A stretch of DNA of 64,000 nucleotides from positions 87,248-151,247 of the forward strand of contig NZ_AYZQ01000005.1 of assembly GCF_001436115.1 (NCBI RefSeq). The letters run 5' to 3'. Source of the DNA: Lacticaseibacillus brantae DSM 23927. Lineage in GTDB: Bacteria; Bacillota; Bacilli; Lactobacillales; Lactobacillaceae. Made by a program: the position numbers and the translations under genes. The notes below the pieces were generated by a model. That model had not been told where the DNA came from and did no database searches. It worked only from the letters and a program-made list of their open reading frames with translations. Below, one piece after another: positions 1 through 9,153 of this stretch (position 1 is the stretch's first letter; every line of letters begins with the position of its first letter).

Positions 1-855
1 GTCTGAGTCCAAAAAGGCGAGCATTGTGACCACTGGAACTAAGCCGCCAACAATAATATCGGCTCGATATTTGGATAGGCCGGGGATAGCTTTTCGGCCC
101 TCAAGATTTTGATTTAAGACATCGGTAAAAATCGCATTGGCCTCTTTAGCATGCATCCGATAGCCATGAATATCTTCAAAATTGGCAAAGTTCTCGCGCC
201 GGCGTTCAATCTTGGCCAGGGTCCGATTACTGCCACCCAAGGCGATAATCGGCAAATTCTGGGCTTGGCGGAGCCACCAGATTCCATTGAAAATATTCTC
301 AATTGCGACAATCAAGTTGAAGACTTCCGATGCGGAAATGACGTCCGCACTCAAATATTGTTCGGATAAATTGACGGACCCAAAGGGAATGGAGATTAAG
401 TGCTGGAGCTTGCGATTTTGCACCAAAATCAATTCAGTCGAAGCCCCACCCGTATCCATAATCAGCGCATTTTGAATGGGTAGTGTATTAACCACGCCCA
501 AGTAGTCATACTCAGCCTCTTTGGTCCCGGCGATAACTTCAATGTCCAAATCAACTTCGCGTTTGACCCGTTTTAAGAATTCTTTTTGGTTCTTGGCTTG
601 GCGCGTCGCTGCAGTGGCCACGGCCTTCACGGTCAGGTTATCTAGTTCAGCATAGTCTTGTTTAAAGCCCTGCAGTGCGGCAATGGTTCGTGCCATTGCT
701 GGCTCCTGCAAGACTTTATCAGCGCCCATCCCTTCGGATAAACGCACCATTTCCTTTAACCGACTAATCACATGATAGCTGCCATCCTCATCAATGCGCC
801 ACACGGTCAGGCGCGCCGAATTACTGCCTAAATCAATCACTGCAAAATGTTGCAT
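1..855 (-). CDS. ppx: Exopolyphosphatase, Ppx/GppA family (partial, C-terminus outside window)
   Basis: I translated this from the minus strand; the gene runs off the left edge after 285 codons. The ATG at 855 follows an AGGAGG ribosome site at about 861-866. The N-terminus carries the family's first phosphate-binding loop (VIDLGSNSARL), and a second loop follows (IMDTGGASTEL), so the ASKHA-type ATPase fold looks intact. Family members hydrolyse terminal phosphate from polyphosphate or from pppGpp. It is the last visible gene of a minus-strand operon behind ppk (29 bp gap), which suggests polyphosphate turnover opposing the kinase. Polyphosphatase is preferred over pppGpp phosphatase only because of this context. 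Confidence 0.9.
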   Translation of the reverse strand, partial: MQHFAVIDLGSNSARLTVWRIDEDGSYHVISRLKEMVRLSEGMGADKVLQEPAMARTIAALQGFKQDYAELDNLTVKAVATAATRQAKNQKEFLKRVKREVDLDIEVIAGTKEAEYDYLGVVNTLPIQNALIMDTGGASTELILVQNRKLQHLISIPFGSVNLSEQYLSADVISASEVFNLIVAIENIFNGIWWLRQAQNLPIIALGGSNRTLAKIERRRENFANFEDIHGYRMHAKEANAIFTDVLNQNLEGRKAIPGLSKYRADIIVGGLVPVVTMLAFLDSD

Positions 856-883
856 ATTAGCCTCCTAAACTTCTTCTGACGTT

Positions 884-3046
884 CTACGACTGATCTTCAG
901 GTGCTTGCAACGGAATGAAATGTCGATCTTGTTGGGCATCAGGGGCTGCAGGTGTCTCTGGTGTGGCATTTAACTCATCACCCAAAGTCTTATTATGGGC
1001 AATCAGATATTCTTGGACGTCCAGTTGGGCGACCCCACGCAAGTCAGGCCGTTCCCAAGAATCATCAGCCATTAGAATTCGGGTTTTAACATTGTCCGAC
1101 CACATCAGTTGATAGAGATTCAAGATGCGTTCACGAATGTCATCTTGCATGATTGGAAACAGCAATTCGACTCGGCGACTGAGGTTACGGTTCATCAAGT
1201 CAGCACTGGACAAGAAGACTTTCTCTTCGCCATCCGCATAGAAGCAATAAATCCGGCTATGTTCCAGGAGCCGGCCGACAATGGAGTGGACAGTAATATT
1301 GTCCGAAACACCAGGAATCCCAACTTTCAAATTACAGATTCCCCGCACAATTAGATGAATCTCCACTCCTGCGGCTGACGCCTCGTATAATTTCTGAATC
1401 ATCGTAGTGTCAGAGAGTGAATTCATTTTCATTTGAATGAACCCCTTGCGACCGGCCTTCACTGCGGCAATTTCGTCATCCACCCGATCCATAAGGAAGT
1501 CACGCAAGGCAAGCGGTGCAATCGCTAATTGGTGGAAATACGGTGGTTCGGAGAAGCCAGACAACATATTGAAGATGTTGCTGGCATCAATGCCCATTTC
1601 AGTATCGGCGGTAAAGAGGCCCATATCTGTATAAAAGTGTGCTGTGACATCATTGTAATTCCCTGTGGCCATGTGCATGTACCGACGAATACCGTCTTCT
1701 TCTCGCCGGACAACCAGGGCTAATTTGGCATGGGTCTTTAAACCGACCAAGCCGTAAATGACATGACAGCCTGCCCGCTCAAGTTCTTTAGCCCAGTGAA
1801 CATTGTTCTCTTCATCAAAACGGGCTTTCAACTCAACCAAAACGGTCACTTGCTTGCCGTTCTCGGCGGCTTGCTTCAGCGAAGCAATGATTGGCGAACG
1901 ACTCGAAACCCGATAAAGCGTCATTTTGACCGCCAGCACTTGAGGATCAACCGCCGCTTGTTGAATAAAGTTTGTCACGGGATTGAAACTGTCATAGGGA
2001 TGATGCATGAAGACATCCCGTTGGCGAATAACATCAAAAATTGACCCCTCGGCTAACTCTGGTGCGATATAAGGCGTATAGCTTGGATAGAGCCACTCAG
2101 CCTTGGCTTTGACCTGCTTCACGAGACTGTTGATGAACGTTAAATCAATTGGGCCTTTGATGGCATAGACATCATCTTCGCCAACCTCCAGCCACTTAAT
2201 CAAGCGTTTGCGCAAATGCTTGCTCATTGTACTTTCAATTTCAAGGCGCATCACTTTACCGCGTTGACGCTTCTTGAGTTGTGACTGAATTTCTTTCAAC
2301 AGATCAGACGCATCTTCTTCCGCCACGTCTAAGTCCATGTCCCGCGTAACTCGGAATAGTGCCGTATCTTTAATCTCGGCCCCAATAAAGAGTTCACCCA
2401 CGAACTGGCGAATGACTTCTTCAAGCAGCATGAAGTGATTGGCCTCGTCTGGCAACCGCAAGACACGCGGGAAAACATCCGGAATTTGGACCATCGCAAA
2501 CGACCGCGCTTTTTGGCCTTTGCCTTTATCCTCAGGCCGGACTAACCAAATCGCCAGGTTAAGCGTGTTATTGGCCAAAAACGGAAATGGCCGCGTTGGG
2601 TCCACGCCCATCGGGGTCAACACGGGATAGAGTTCTTGATGAAAATAGTCCGTCACAAATTGTTGCTGATGGCTGGACAATTCCGCAAAATCACGAATCA
2701 TCACGCCCTCAGTTGCCAACCGCGGCACTAAGGAACGCTGCCACGTATTATATTGCTTATCCACCAGGCTGTGGGTCCGCTTGGCAATCGCCAACAATTG
2801 GGCTTGTGGGGTTAAACCAGACGCATCGGGTTGATGGTAATCAACCGCCACCATTTTGCGCAGTGAGGCCACCCGAATATTAAAGAATTCATCCAAGTTA
2901 CTTTGGGTGATGGCCAGAAACCGGGCTCGTTCTAATAAGGGATTATTCTTGTCGCGGGCTTCTTCCAGCACGCGGTCATTGAAGGCCAGCCACGACAATT
3001 CACGGTTGGTGAAATATTCAGGTTTTGTAAAATCAGTTATCGCCAT
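884..3046 (-). CDS. ppk: Polyphosphate kinase Ppk1
   Basis: This 720-residue protein has the usual Ppk1 length and order: an N-terminal helical domain starting YFTNRELSWLAFN, a head domain, and two phospholipase-D-like C-terminal domains. Ppk1 polymerises the gamma phosphate of ATP into polyphosphate, reversibly, through a phospho-histidine. The two conserved histidines are present at H439 (GLKTHAKL) and H596 (LLEHSRIY), matching E. coli H435 and H592. The start at 3046 lies 2 bp past the stop of the upstream Ppx-like gene, and its ribosome site (GGAGGG) lies inside that gene's end, so translation is probably coupled. It is flanked on both sides by Ppx-type genes. Confidence 0.97.
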   Translation of the reverse strand: MAITDFTKPEYFTNRELSWLAFNDRVLEEARDKNNPLLERARFLAITQSNLDEFFNIRVASLRKMVAVDYHQPDASGLTPQAQLLAIAKRTHSLVDKQYNTWQRSLVPRLATEGVMIRDFAELSSHQQQFVTDYFHQELYPVLTPMGVDPTRPFPFLANNTLNLAIWLVRPEDKGKGQKARSFAMVQIPDVFPRVLRLPDEANHFMLLEEVIRQFVGELFIGAEIKDTALFRVTRDMDLDVAEEDASDLLKEIQSQLKKRQRGKVMRLEIESTMSKHLRKRLIKWLEVGEDDVYAIKGPIDLTFINSLVKQVKAKAEWLYPSYTPYIAPELAEGSIFDVIRQRDVFMHHPYDSFNPVTNFIQQAAVDPQVLAVKMTLYRVSSRSPIIASLKQAAENGKQVTVLVELKARFDEENNVHWAKELERAGCHVIYGLVGLKTHAKLALVVRREEDGIRRYMHMATGNYNDVTAHFYTDMGLFTADTEMGIDASNIFNMLSGFSEPPYFHQLAIAPLALRDFLMDRVDDEIAAVKAGRKGFIQMKMNSLSDTTMIQKLYEASAAGVEIHLIVRGICNLKVGIPGVSDNITVHSIVGRLLEHSRIYCFYADGEEKVFLSSADLMNRNLSRRVELLFPIMQDDIRERILNLYQLMWSDNVKTRILMADDSWERPDLRGVAQLDVQEYLIAHNKTLGDELNATPETPAAPDAQQDRHFIPLQAPEDQS

Positions 3047-3048
3047 GA

Positions 3049-4575
3049 CTATCGCCCTCCTTTCAATTCAACTGGCAGGCCAAAGACTTCAGTGAAGAAG
3101 CCCGACTTCCGCGCTAAGGTCCAGCGTTCTAGTTCGACATCATCGTTGGCTTTGACTGTCAGGACAATTTTGTTTGGTTTCAATGACACACTCAATTGTT
3201 GAATCTTTTGTTGGCGCGATGCATCAAGGCTGTCAGACACCCGTAGCAAGGCGGAGAGTTTAGCAATCCGCAGTCGGATATCAGTCTCAGTTGCTGGAAA
3301 GTCTTCCAAGTCTGTTTGTGGGGTATCACTACTGTGAAAATGCGCAATCGTTGCCACCATCTGCTGTTCCAGTTTGGTTAACCCAATAATATCTGACGCC
3401 AAAATAATATAATCTGAATGCGCATAATGCCGATGTGTATCAATATAACTCCCAATATCATTAACCGTCGCCGCCACTTGCAGCAACAGCCGATCTCGTT
3501 TAGTTAACCCATGCAACTTCTTCAATCGATCAAACAACTGCAGGGCGAACTTCACTGTTGTCTCACGATGGACGGGGTCAACCTGATACCGATTGGCAAG
3601 ATTAACCGCACTGGTAATAATTTCTGCACTGGGGTCAAACTTGACCGGTTTAAAGCCGTCTTCAATCGCTTGATTAACCTCAACGCCATCCAATAACTTC
3701 AAGCTCGAAATCCAAATCGTTTGACTATTGAGCATTTTGACCAACTGGTTCATCAACAACACGGTTGGGAGGACTTGCGCAACTAGACTCAGGGGGAGAT
3801 CGTAGTGATCCACTAAGTATTGGTCATTGGCGGAAACAATCCGCTGATACAACTCATCAAATTTATCGCGCGTTGTGGAAACACTACTCTCCCCGGCTGG
3901 AATCAGGGTTTCAAACACTGATAAGCTACTTCCCATCAGAATCATGTTCGGATAACTGACGTTGGGTGGTAATAACCGCATAAAGTCCAAAAGCCGGGAG
4001 TCAATAAAGTCCCGCAAAACTTCAACAAAGTTCGGCACATCGCGTTGGACATCGCGCATCACTTCATAAACTCGTAATGGGCCCAAATTAAAATTACGCG
4101 AAAACCCGAACTCACCATCAGCAAATGCAGTGAGTTCCACTGACCCTGAACTGATGTCAATCAGCATCGTCCCTGACTGGGTCACTGTTTCAAAGTTCGG
4201 GAACCGCGCCATCACCGCTTCATTCCGGAAGAAGGCCTCCTGGGAAATGGAAAGGTGCGAAATGGGCCAGCCAATTCGATTAAAAATTTGATCCCGGACA
4301 AACTCAGCATTGGGTGCTTCAAATAAACTGTGACTTCCGACCACATGGACGCTCTGAATACCATAGTCTTGAAAAATCTGTTTAATGGCGCGCAGAGCCG
4401 TTACAATTGTGTTAACGGTCTCTGGTGAAATACTTTGATCAGCAAAAACGTCTTCACCCAAGCCAATCGGATACTTGCCCCGCTCCACTTCGACCAAGGT
4501 ACGTAAGTTTGTAATACTGAAGAAAATGTTCTGTGCGCCAATGACGACAAAACCTTGCGTTGTATTTGCCACCAT
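3049..4575 (-). CDS. Divergent Ppx/GppA-like protein with C-terminal HD-like domain
   Basis: The 508-residue product has the two-part layout of long Ppx/GppA proteins: an ASKHA-type phosphatase region (about 8-300) and a helical HD-type region (about 320-500). Key residues are altered. The first phosphate loop, normally D-x-GSNS, reads VIGAQNIFF; the second, normally GGGSTEL, reads IDISSGSVEL; and the HD pair reads N372-D373 in VNDIGSYI. The overall fold still looks kept (R-x-H-x-x-H after the N-D pair). It leads the ppk operon. By family it would be a polyphosphatase; from the substitutions I infer weak or lost catalysis and perhaps a regulatory or binding role. A ribosome site-like purine stretch precedes the ATG at 4575. 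Confidence 0.8.
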   Translation of the reverse strand: MVANTTQGFVVIGAQNIFFSITNLRTLVEVERGKYPIGLGEDVFADQSISPETVNTIVTALRAIKQIFQDYGIQSVHVVGSHSLFEAPNAEFVRDQIFNRIGWPISHLSISQEAFFRNEAVMARFPNFETVTQSGTMLIDISSGSVELTAFADGEFGFSRNFNLGPLRVYEVMRDVQRDVPNFVEVLRDFIDSRLLDFMRLLPPNVSYPNMILMGSSLSVFETLIPAGESSVSTTRDKFDELYQRIVSANDQYLVDHYDLPLSLVAQVLPTVLLMNQLVKMLNSQTIWISSLKLLDGVEVNQAIEDGFKPVKFDPSAEIITSAVNLANRYQVDPVHRETTVKFALQLFDRLKKLHGLTKRDRLLLQVAATVNDIGSYIDTHRHYAHSDYIILASDIIGLTKLEQQMVATIAHFHSSDTPQTDLEDFPATETDIRLRIAKLSALLRVSDSLDASRQQKIQQLSVSLKPNKIVLTVKANDDVELERWTLARKSGFFTEVFGLPVELKGGR

Positions 4576-4750
4576 ATTCCCTGCTTTCTACTTGCTTTAC
4601 TCCATGATAGCACTGGAGCCAGAAACTTCGCACTTTCAAACCTTGTCAGATTCTGCTTTGAAATGGTCGCCCCTAAGTAAGCGTTTTTATCTCATGCGTG
4701 GTTGTGCTAGACTGAAACTGTACCTACAGAATGATGAAGGAGTGGACTCG

Positions 4751-5668
4751 ATGAAAATGCTTGATTTAGGCGGTTCAGGACTCGTAGCTTCTGAAATTGC
4801 CTTAGGTGTCATGCGCATCACGAAGTTAGACCAGGCTGGTGCCACGGATTTGCTGGAACATGCCTATGAAGCGGGCGTGAATTTCTTTGATAATGCCGAT
4901 ATTTATGATGGCGGCAAGGCGGAAACCCTGTTTGGGGAGGCCTTGAAGGCAGCAAGTTTCAAACGCGAAGACGTTTTGGTGCAAACCAAAGTCGGAATTG
5001 TGAACCATCGCTATGATTTCTCCAAGGCCCATATCCTTGAAGCTGTCGACGCCAGTTTAAACCGCCTGGGCTTAGATTACGTGGATAGCTTGTTGCTTCA
5101 TCGGCCAGATCCTTTGATGGAACCAGATGACATCGCTGAAGCCTTCCTCGAATTGCAAAATAGTGGTAAGGTCCGGCAATTTGGTGTGTCTAATTTCAAC
5201 CCTATGCAAGTAGAACTCCTTCAACAGGCAGTTCCGCAACGCTTGATTGCCAACCAATTACAACTGTCCATCATGCACACCGGGATGATTGATTTTGGCC
5301 TGCATACCAATATGACCGATGACCGGTCCATCAATCATGATGGCGGCATCCTTGAATACAGTCGCATGACTGGCATGGCCATCCAAGCATGGAGTCCCTA
5401 TCAATACGGATTCTTTGACGGTGTCTTCATCGACAATCCTAAATTCCCTGAACTCAACAAGTTGCTCCACGAATTAGCCGACAAGTACAATACCAATGTC
5501 AACGCCATCGCCTCTGCCTGGATTCTGCGGATTCCTGGCGATATTCAAGTGATTGCTGGGACCACTAATGCTAAGCGCATTGCTGAAATCGCTGAGGCTG
5601 ATCAAGCCCCTCTGACCGCCCAAGAATGGTATGACGTCTACTTCGCGGCCGGCAACGATTTGCCATAG
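4751..5668 (+). CDS. Aldo/keto reductase, YdhF-like
   Basis: A 305-residue NADPH-dependent aldo/keto reductase. The family's D-Y-K-H tetrad is visible: FFDNADIYDGG supplies Asp and Tyr, VQTKVG the Lys, and LLHRPDPL the His. GVSNF and an IPG..QVIAGT nucleotide-binding region follow. The sequence is closest to the YdhF type (SxIALGVMRI start, long WSPYQYGFF region). I chose ATG 4751, which has AAGGAG about 10 bp upstream; the open frame continues upstream to 4475 but that part runs antisense to the Ppx-like gene. It is transcribed divergently from the polyphosphate operon and ends before a clear terminator. The substrate is unknown. Confidence 0.9.
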   Translation: MKMLDLGGSGLVASEIALGVMRITKLDQAGATDLLEHAYEAGVNFFDNADIYDGGKAETLFGEALKAASFKREDVLVQTKVGIVNHRYDFSKAHILEAVDASLNRLGLDYVDSLLLHRPDPLMEPDDIAEAFLELQNSGKVRQFGVSNFNPMQVELLQQAVPQRLIANQLQLSIMHTGMIDFGLHTNMTDDRSINHDGGILEYSRMTGMAIQAWSPYQYGFFDGVFIDNPKFPELNKLLHELADKYNTNVNAIASAWILRIPGDIQVIAGTTNAKRIAEIAEADQAPLTAQEWYDVYFAAGNDLP

Positions 5669-5700
5669 AACTCTAATCAACTAATAAGCCAGTCAACAGG

Positions 5701-5740
5701 CCGGATTTTCGCAGTTTCGCGAACTCCCGGTCTTTTTTTT
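5701..5740 (+). terminator. Rho-independent terminator after aldo/keto reductase
   Basis: A hairpin with outer stem CCGG/CCGG and inner stem TTCGC/GCGAA around the loop AGTTTC is followed by a run of eight T. It lies 32 bp past the reductase stop. Confidence 0.85.
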
Positions 5741-5783
5741 GCGATTTTTATGGGCAATCTGATTCAAGCCTACTGACTAATGG

Positions 5784-5792
5784 TGTTATACT
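5784..5792 (+). promoter_or_regulatory. Extended -10 promoter element of cfa
   Basis: TGTTATACT fits an extended -10 (TGn plus TATACT), 37 bp upstream of the cfa ATG. No good -35 is seen at the right distance, as is usual for extended -10 promoters. Confidence 0.5.
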
Positions 5793-5828
5793 TTCAAAGT
5801 ACTTCATTTTAGAAAGTAGGACGGTTCA

Positions 5829-7013
5829 ATGTTAACTAAGAAGTTTTACCAGACGTTACTCGGCCACTCGTTCAATATTCCTGTGACCGTCAATTATTGG
5901 GATGGCACCAGCGAGACGTATGGCGATGGCGACGCGCAAGCCACCATCACTTTCAAAAAAGAAATTCCCATGTCCGCTGTGACCAAAAACGCCTCTTTAG
6001 CGCTTGGCGAAGCCTATATGGCTGGTGATATCGAAATCGAAGGCCCAGGCAAGTTCCCAATCCAAACAGTCTTGAATGCGGCCTACGCCAGCGCTGAAAG
6101 CTTCATGCGCGATTCCAAATGGCGGAAGTTCATCCCAAAGCAATCACATAGTGAAAAGGCTAGTAAGCATGATATTCAAGCCCACTATGATTTAGGCAAT
6201 GACTTCTACAAATTGTGGCTCGATCCAACCATGACGTATTCCTGCGCTTACTTTAATAGCTGGGATGATGATTTGGAAACGGCGCAAAAGAACAAAGTGA
6301 TGCACATTTTGCGCAAGCTGAACCCACAACCAGGTCGGACTTTACTAGACATCGGTTGTGGCTGGGGCACATTGATGCTCACTGCCGCCAAGGTCTTCAA
6401 GCTGAAGGTTGTTGGGATTACTTTGAGCCAAGAACAATTCGACTATGTCAACCAGCAGATTAAGGACCAAGGCCTTGAGGACGTCGCCACAGTCATCTTG
6501 ACTGACTATCGCGAACTCAAGACTGATCCATTCGACTATGTCACTTCTGTCGGCATGTTCGAACACGTTGGCCAAGAAAACTTGGGCTTATATTTCCAAG
6601 ATGTGGCACGTTTCTTGAAGCCTAACGCTGTCGCTTTAATCCATGGGATTACTCGGATGCAAGGTGGCGCCAATAATGCTTGGCTCAACAAGTACATTTT
6701 CCCAGGTGGTTATGTTCCCGGCTTAGCCGAAAACATTCAACATATCGCGGATGCCCAATTACAAGTGAGCGACGTCGAATCTTTACGCCGCCACTACCAA
6801 CGGACGACCGAAATTTGGGATGAAAACTTCAACGCCCATCGCGATGAAATTCAACAAATGCAAGGCGAAAGCTTCACCCGCATGTGGGACTTATACCTGC
6901 AAGCAGCTGCTGCTTCCTTTGAATCTGGTAATATTGATGTCATTCAATATCTCATGTCCAAGGGGCCTTCAGGTGCTGAATTACCTGCGACTCGCGATTA
7001 CATGTACTTATAA
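5829..7013 (+). CDS. cfa: Cyclopropane-fatty-acyl-phospholipid synthase
   Basis: This 394-residue SAM-dependent methyltransferase adds a methylene bridge to unsaturated acyl chains of membrane phospholipids, a stress- and stationary-phase membrane change. The family start ([19 protein letters not shown]), the YSCAYF motif and the SAM-binding loop [11 protein letters not shown] are all present, and the C-terminal [11 protein letters not shown] region is complete. The length matches the family in lactobacilli. The ATG at 5829 follows a weak GTAGGA ribosome site. The gene is monocistronic between two terminators, with an extended -10 promoter upstream. Confidence 0.96.
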   Translation: MLTKKFYQTLLGHSFNIPVTVNYWDGTSETYGDGDAQATITFKKEIPMSAVTKNASLALGEAYMAGDIEIEGPGKFPIQTVLNAAYASAESFMRDSKWRKFIPKQSHSEKASKHDIQAHYDLGNDFYKLWLDPTMTYSCAYFNSWDDDLETAQKNKVMHILRKLNPQPGRTLLDIGCGWGTLMLTAAKVFKLKVVGITLSQEQFDYVNQQIKDQGLEDVATVILTDYRELKTDPFDYVTSVGMFEHVGQENLGLYFQDVARFLKPNAVALIHGITRMQGGANNAWLNKYIFPGGYVPGLAENIQHIADAQLQVSDVESLRRHYQRTTEIWDENFNAHRDEIQQMQGESFTRMWDLYLQAAAASFESGNIDVIQYLMSKGPSGAELPATRDYMYL

Positions 7014-7048
7014 GCTGTGGCAAAAGATTAGTTAACCGATTTGGTATT

Positions 7049-7091
7049 AAAAAAGGTGATGACAAAACGAAGTTTTGTCATCACCTTTTTT
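7049..7091. terminator. Bidirectional terminator between cfa and GNAT gene
   Basis: A perfect hairpin (AAAAAGGTGATGACAAAA / TTTTGTCATCACCTTTTT, loop CGAAG) with A-run and T-run on both sides can end both convergent transcripts. Confidence 0.9.
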
Positions 7092-7096
7092 GTGTG

Positions 7097-7630
7097 TCAA
7101 TCACTAACTAATTTGCTATATAACACGGCATCGCTAACGCCTTCAGGCAACACCAGCGCCTGGCGCAAGATACCCTCTTGTTGAAACCCACGACGCTGGG
7201 CCACCGCTTGGCTAGCCGTATTGGTGTTGGCCGCCACCAGCACTAATCGCGTTAATGCCAATTCACGAAAGGCAACACGTTCAACCGCTGCCAAAGCTGC
7301 AGTCACCACACCGCGGCCTCGATAAGTTTTGCCCAGCCAGTAACCAATTTCACCGGTGCGATTCTCAGCATCAAGCTGATGGATATCAATCATCCCAGCT
7401 GCTTGGCCTTCCACAAGGATAACTGCGGCCCAAAGCTGGTCCTGACTCACTTGTTCTCGCACAAAATGAAGAAACCGCGCTTCATCTTCAACTGTCTTGG
7501 TTTTCTCGACCCAAGGTAAGAACCGTCCCAATCCAGGTCGGTCAGCATCTACCAGGGTAAACAACGCAGTCGCGTCATGAATTTCTGGAAACTTTAACTG
7601 AACGTGTGCATTGACTGGAATGGTAAACAT
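7097..7630 (-). CDS. GNAT acetyltransferase, RimJ/RimL-like
   Basis: A 177-residue GNAT-fold protein of the RimL subgroup, whose members acetylate protein N-termini (such as ribosomal L7/L12) or small amines. The acetyl-CoA loop is visible as YRGRGVVTAALAAV, preceded by GEIGYWLGK. VLVAANTNTASQAVAQRRGF is the typical fourth motif. AGGGGG precedes the ATG at 7630. The gene starts 11 bp after the MATE exporter's stop and is probably cotranscribed with it. The substrate cannot be read from sequence. Confidence 0.88.
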   Translation of the reverse strand: MFTIPVNAHVQLKFPEIHDATALFTLVDADRPGLGRFLPWVEKTKTVEDEARFLHFVREQVSQDQLWAAVILVEGQAAGMIDIHQLDAENRTGEIGYWLGKTYRGRGVVTAALAAVERVAFRELALTRLVLVAANTNTASQAVAQRRGFQQEGILRQALVLPEGVSDAVLYSKLVSD

Positions 7631-7641
7631 TGTGTGGCCCC

Positions 7642-8997
7642 CTATTCAAGTTCGTGTACCTGCTCATCTTCTTGCTGGCGGAGTTTCTTCATGGTCCGGA
7701 AATAAGCACTGACGAGCACTAAGACGGATCCAAACCATGCCAACGGATTAGCAAGTGACGCCCCAGCAAAGCCAAAGTTGGCCACAAGGACGACGCCTGC
7801 AAACGCCCGCATAAAGAGTTCAAAGAACCCAGCAATCGTGGGGACAACACTTTGCCCCAAGCCTTGGAGCAAGTTACGAATCGTAAACAGAATCGCCAGC
7901 AGCCAGTACATGCTGGCATTAAAGTGGAAATACGTTTGCGCTAACGCAGTCACAGCTGGCTCATTTGGGCCCAGGAACAAATTGACCAAGGGTTTCCCGA
8001 AGACAATAATGAGAAAGCCCAAAATTGCCGAAATCGAAACATTCAACAGTAACGTTTGATGCACCCCACGGCGAATTCGACCATATTCTTTGGCCCCCAG
8101 ATTTTGGGCGGCATAGGTTGCCATAGTCACCCCAAAGGAGGAGGCAGGTAAAGTCGCTAATTGATCGATTCGGCCTGCTGCCGTGTATGCAGCCACCGCA
8201 TCAGTCCCCAAGGTATTCAGCATAATTTGTAAAATCACAGAGCCAATAGCAATGATGGACATTTGAAATCCCATCGGTAAACCCACTTTGAGATGATCTT
8301 TAATGAGCTTGAAGTCGATGGCCATATCTTTACGGCGTAACACCAATAATGGAATCCGATGCTTAATGTATATCCAACATAACAACGCTGAAATAAATTC
8401 CGCACTCACCGTCGCGACGCCGGCACCAGCCACACCCATTTTGAATTCAAGGATGAACAAAAAGTCCAAGGCAATGTTAATAATCGTCGCAATAATTAAG
8501 AACAGCAGCGGCGTGCGACTATCGCCTAATGCCCGAATCATATTGCTTAATAAGTTAAAGCCCATTGAGGCGATTGTGCCGGCAAACATAATCCGTAGAA
8601 AAGCGATTGCTCCCGGCAGGATAGCTTTAGGCGTTTGCATAAATATCAGTAGCGGTTCAGTCAGGGTCACCGAGACGGCCGTCAAAACGACCGCAATGGC
8701 TAAACTAATCCAGATGCTGGTCGCAAAACTGCGGCGAACCGCACGTCCATCCCCCGCTCCGTACGCTTGCGCGGTCAGGATGGATAACCCAGCCGTGGTG
8801 CCCTGAGCAAAACCAATCACAAGAAAGGTCAGACTACCTGTCGCACCAACCGCTGCCAGTGCCGTTTCCCCAATTATTCGGCCGACAATCAAAGCATCCA
8901 TGAAACTGTACAATTGCTGGAAGATATTCCCAATCAACAGCGGAATCGTAAACATGATCACCAATTTGATGGGGTTCCCTTTTGTTAAGGTATGCAC
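7642..8997 (-). CDS. MATE family efflux transporter
   Basis: A 451-residue inner-membrane protein with about 12 hydrophobic segments arranged as two halves. The start (TKGNPIKLVIMFTIPLLIGN) and FQQLYSFMDALIVGR are typical of MATE exporters, which expel drugs or metabolites using a sodium or proton gradient. It begins with GTG at 8997, with GGGAGG 7 bp upstream. It is the first gene of a two-gene unit with the GNAT acetyltransferase. Pairing an exporter with an acetyltransferase would fit detoxification, but that is inference. Confidence 0.93.
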   Translation of the reverse strand: MHTLTKGNPIKLVIMFTIPLLIGNIFQQLYSFMDALIVGRIIGETALAAVGATGSLTFLVIGFAQGTTAGLSILTAQAYGAGDGRAVRRSFATSIWISLAIAVVLTAVSVTLTEPLLIFMQTPKAILPGAIAFLRIMFAGTIASMGFNLLSNMIRALGDSRTPLLFLIIATIINIALDFLFILEFKMGVAGAGVATVSAEFISALLCWIYIKHRIPLLVLRRKDMAIDFKLIKDHLKVGLPMGFQMSIIAIGSVILQIMLNTLGTDAVAAYTAAGRIDQLATLPASSFGVTMATYAAQNLGAKEYGRIRRGVHQTLLLNVSISAILGFLIIVFGKPLVNLFLGPNEPAVTALAQTYFHFNASMYWLLAILFTIRNLLQGLGQSVVPTIAGFFELFMRAFAGVVLVANFGFAGASLANPLAWFGSVLVLVSAYFRTMKKLRQQEDEQVHELE

Positions 8998-9103
8998 GTG
9001 TTCGCCTCCCTATTTCATCATCTTTAAGCATTTTACCGCAGTTAATCCTGGGTAAATAGGGGTAAGCTCAAAATATCCAACAATCATGATATTATCTCAA
9101 TGC

Positions 9104-9138
9104 CAAAAAAAAGAGCCCCCCACTCATGTGAGGGCTCT
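9104..9138 (-). terminator. Terminator of lemA-TPM operon
   Basis: On the minus strand AGAGCCC/GGGCTCT forms a stem followed by eight T. It lies 16 bp past the TPM gene's stop. Confidence 0.9.
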
Positions 9139-9153
9139 GGAAACGAGATTCAA

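Noticed and set aside
1..475. Short plus-strand frames at the left edge
   Set aside because: They are antisense to the Ppx gene, whose conserved loops read on the minus strand.
8303..8806. 167-codon open frame on the plus strand
   Set aside because: Antisense to the MATE exporter; rich in residues expected from the complement of membrane segments.
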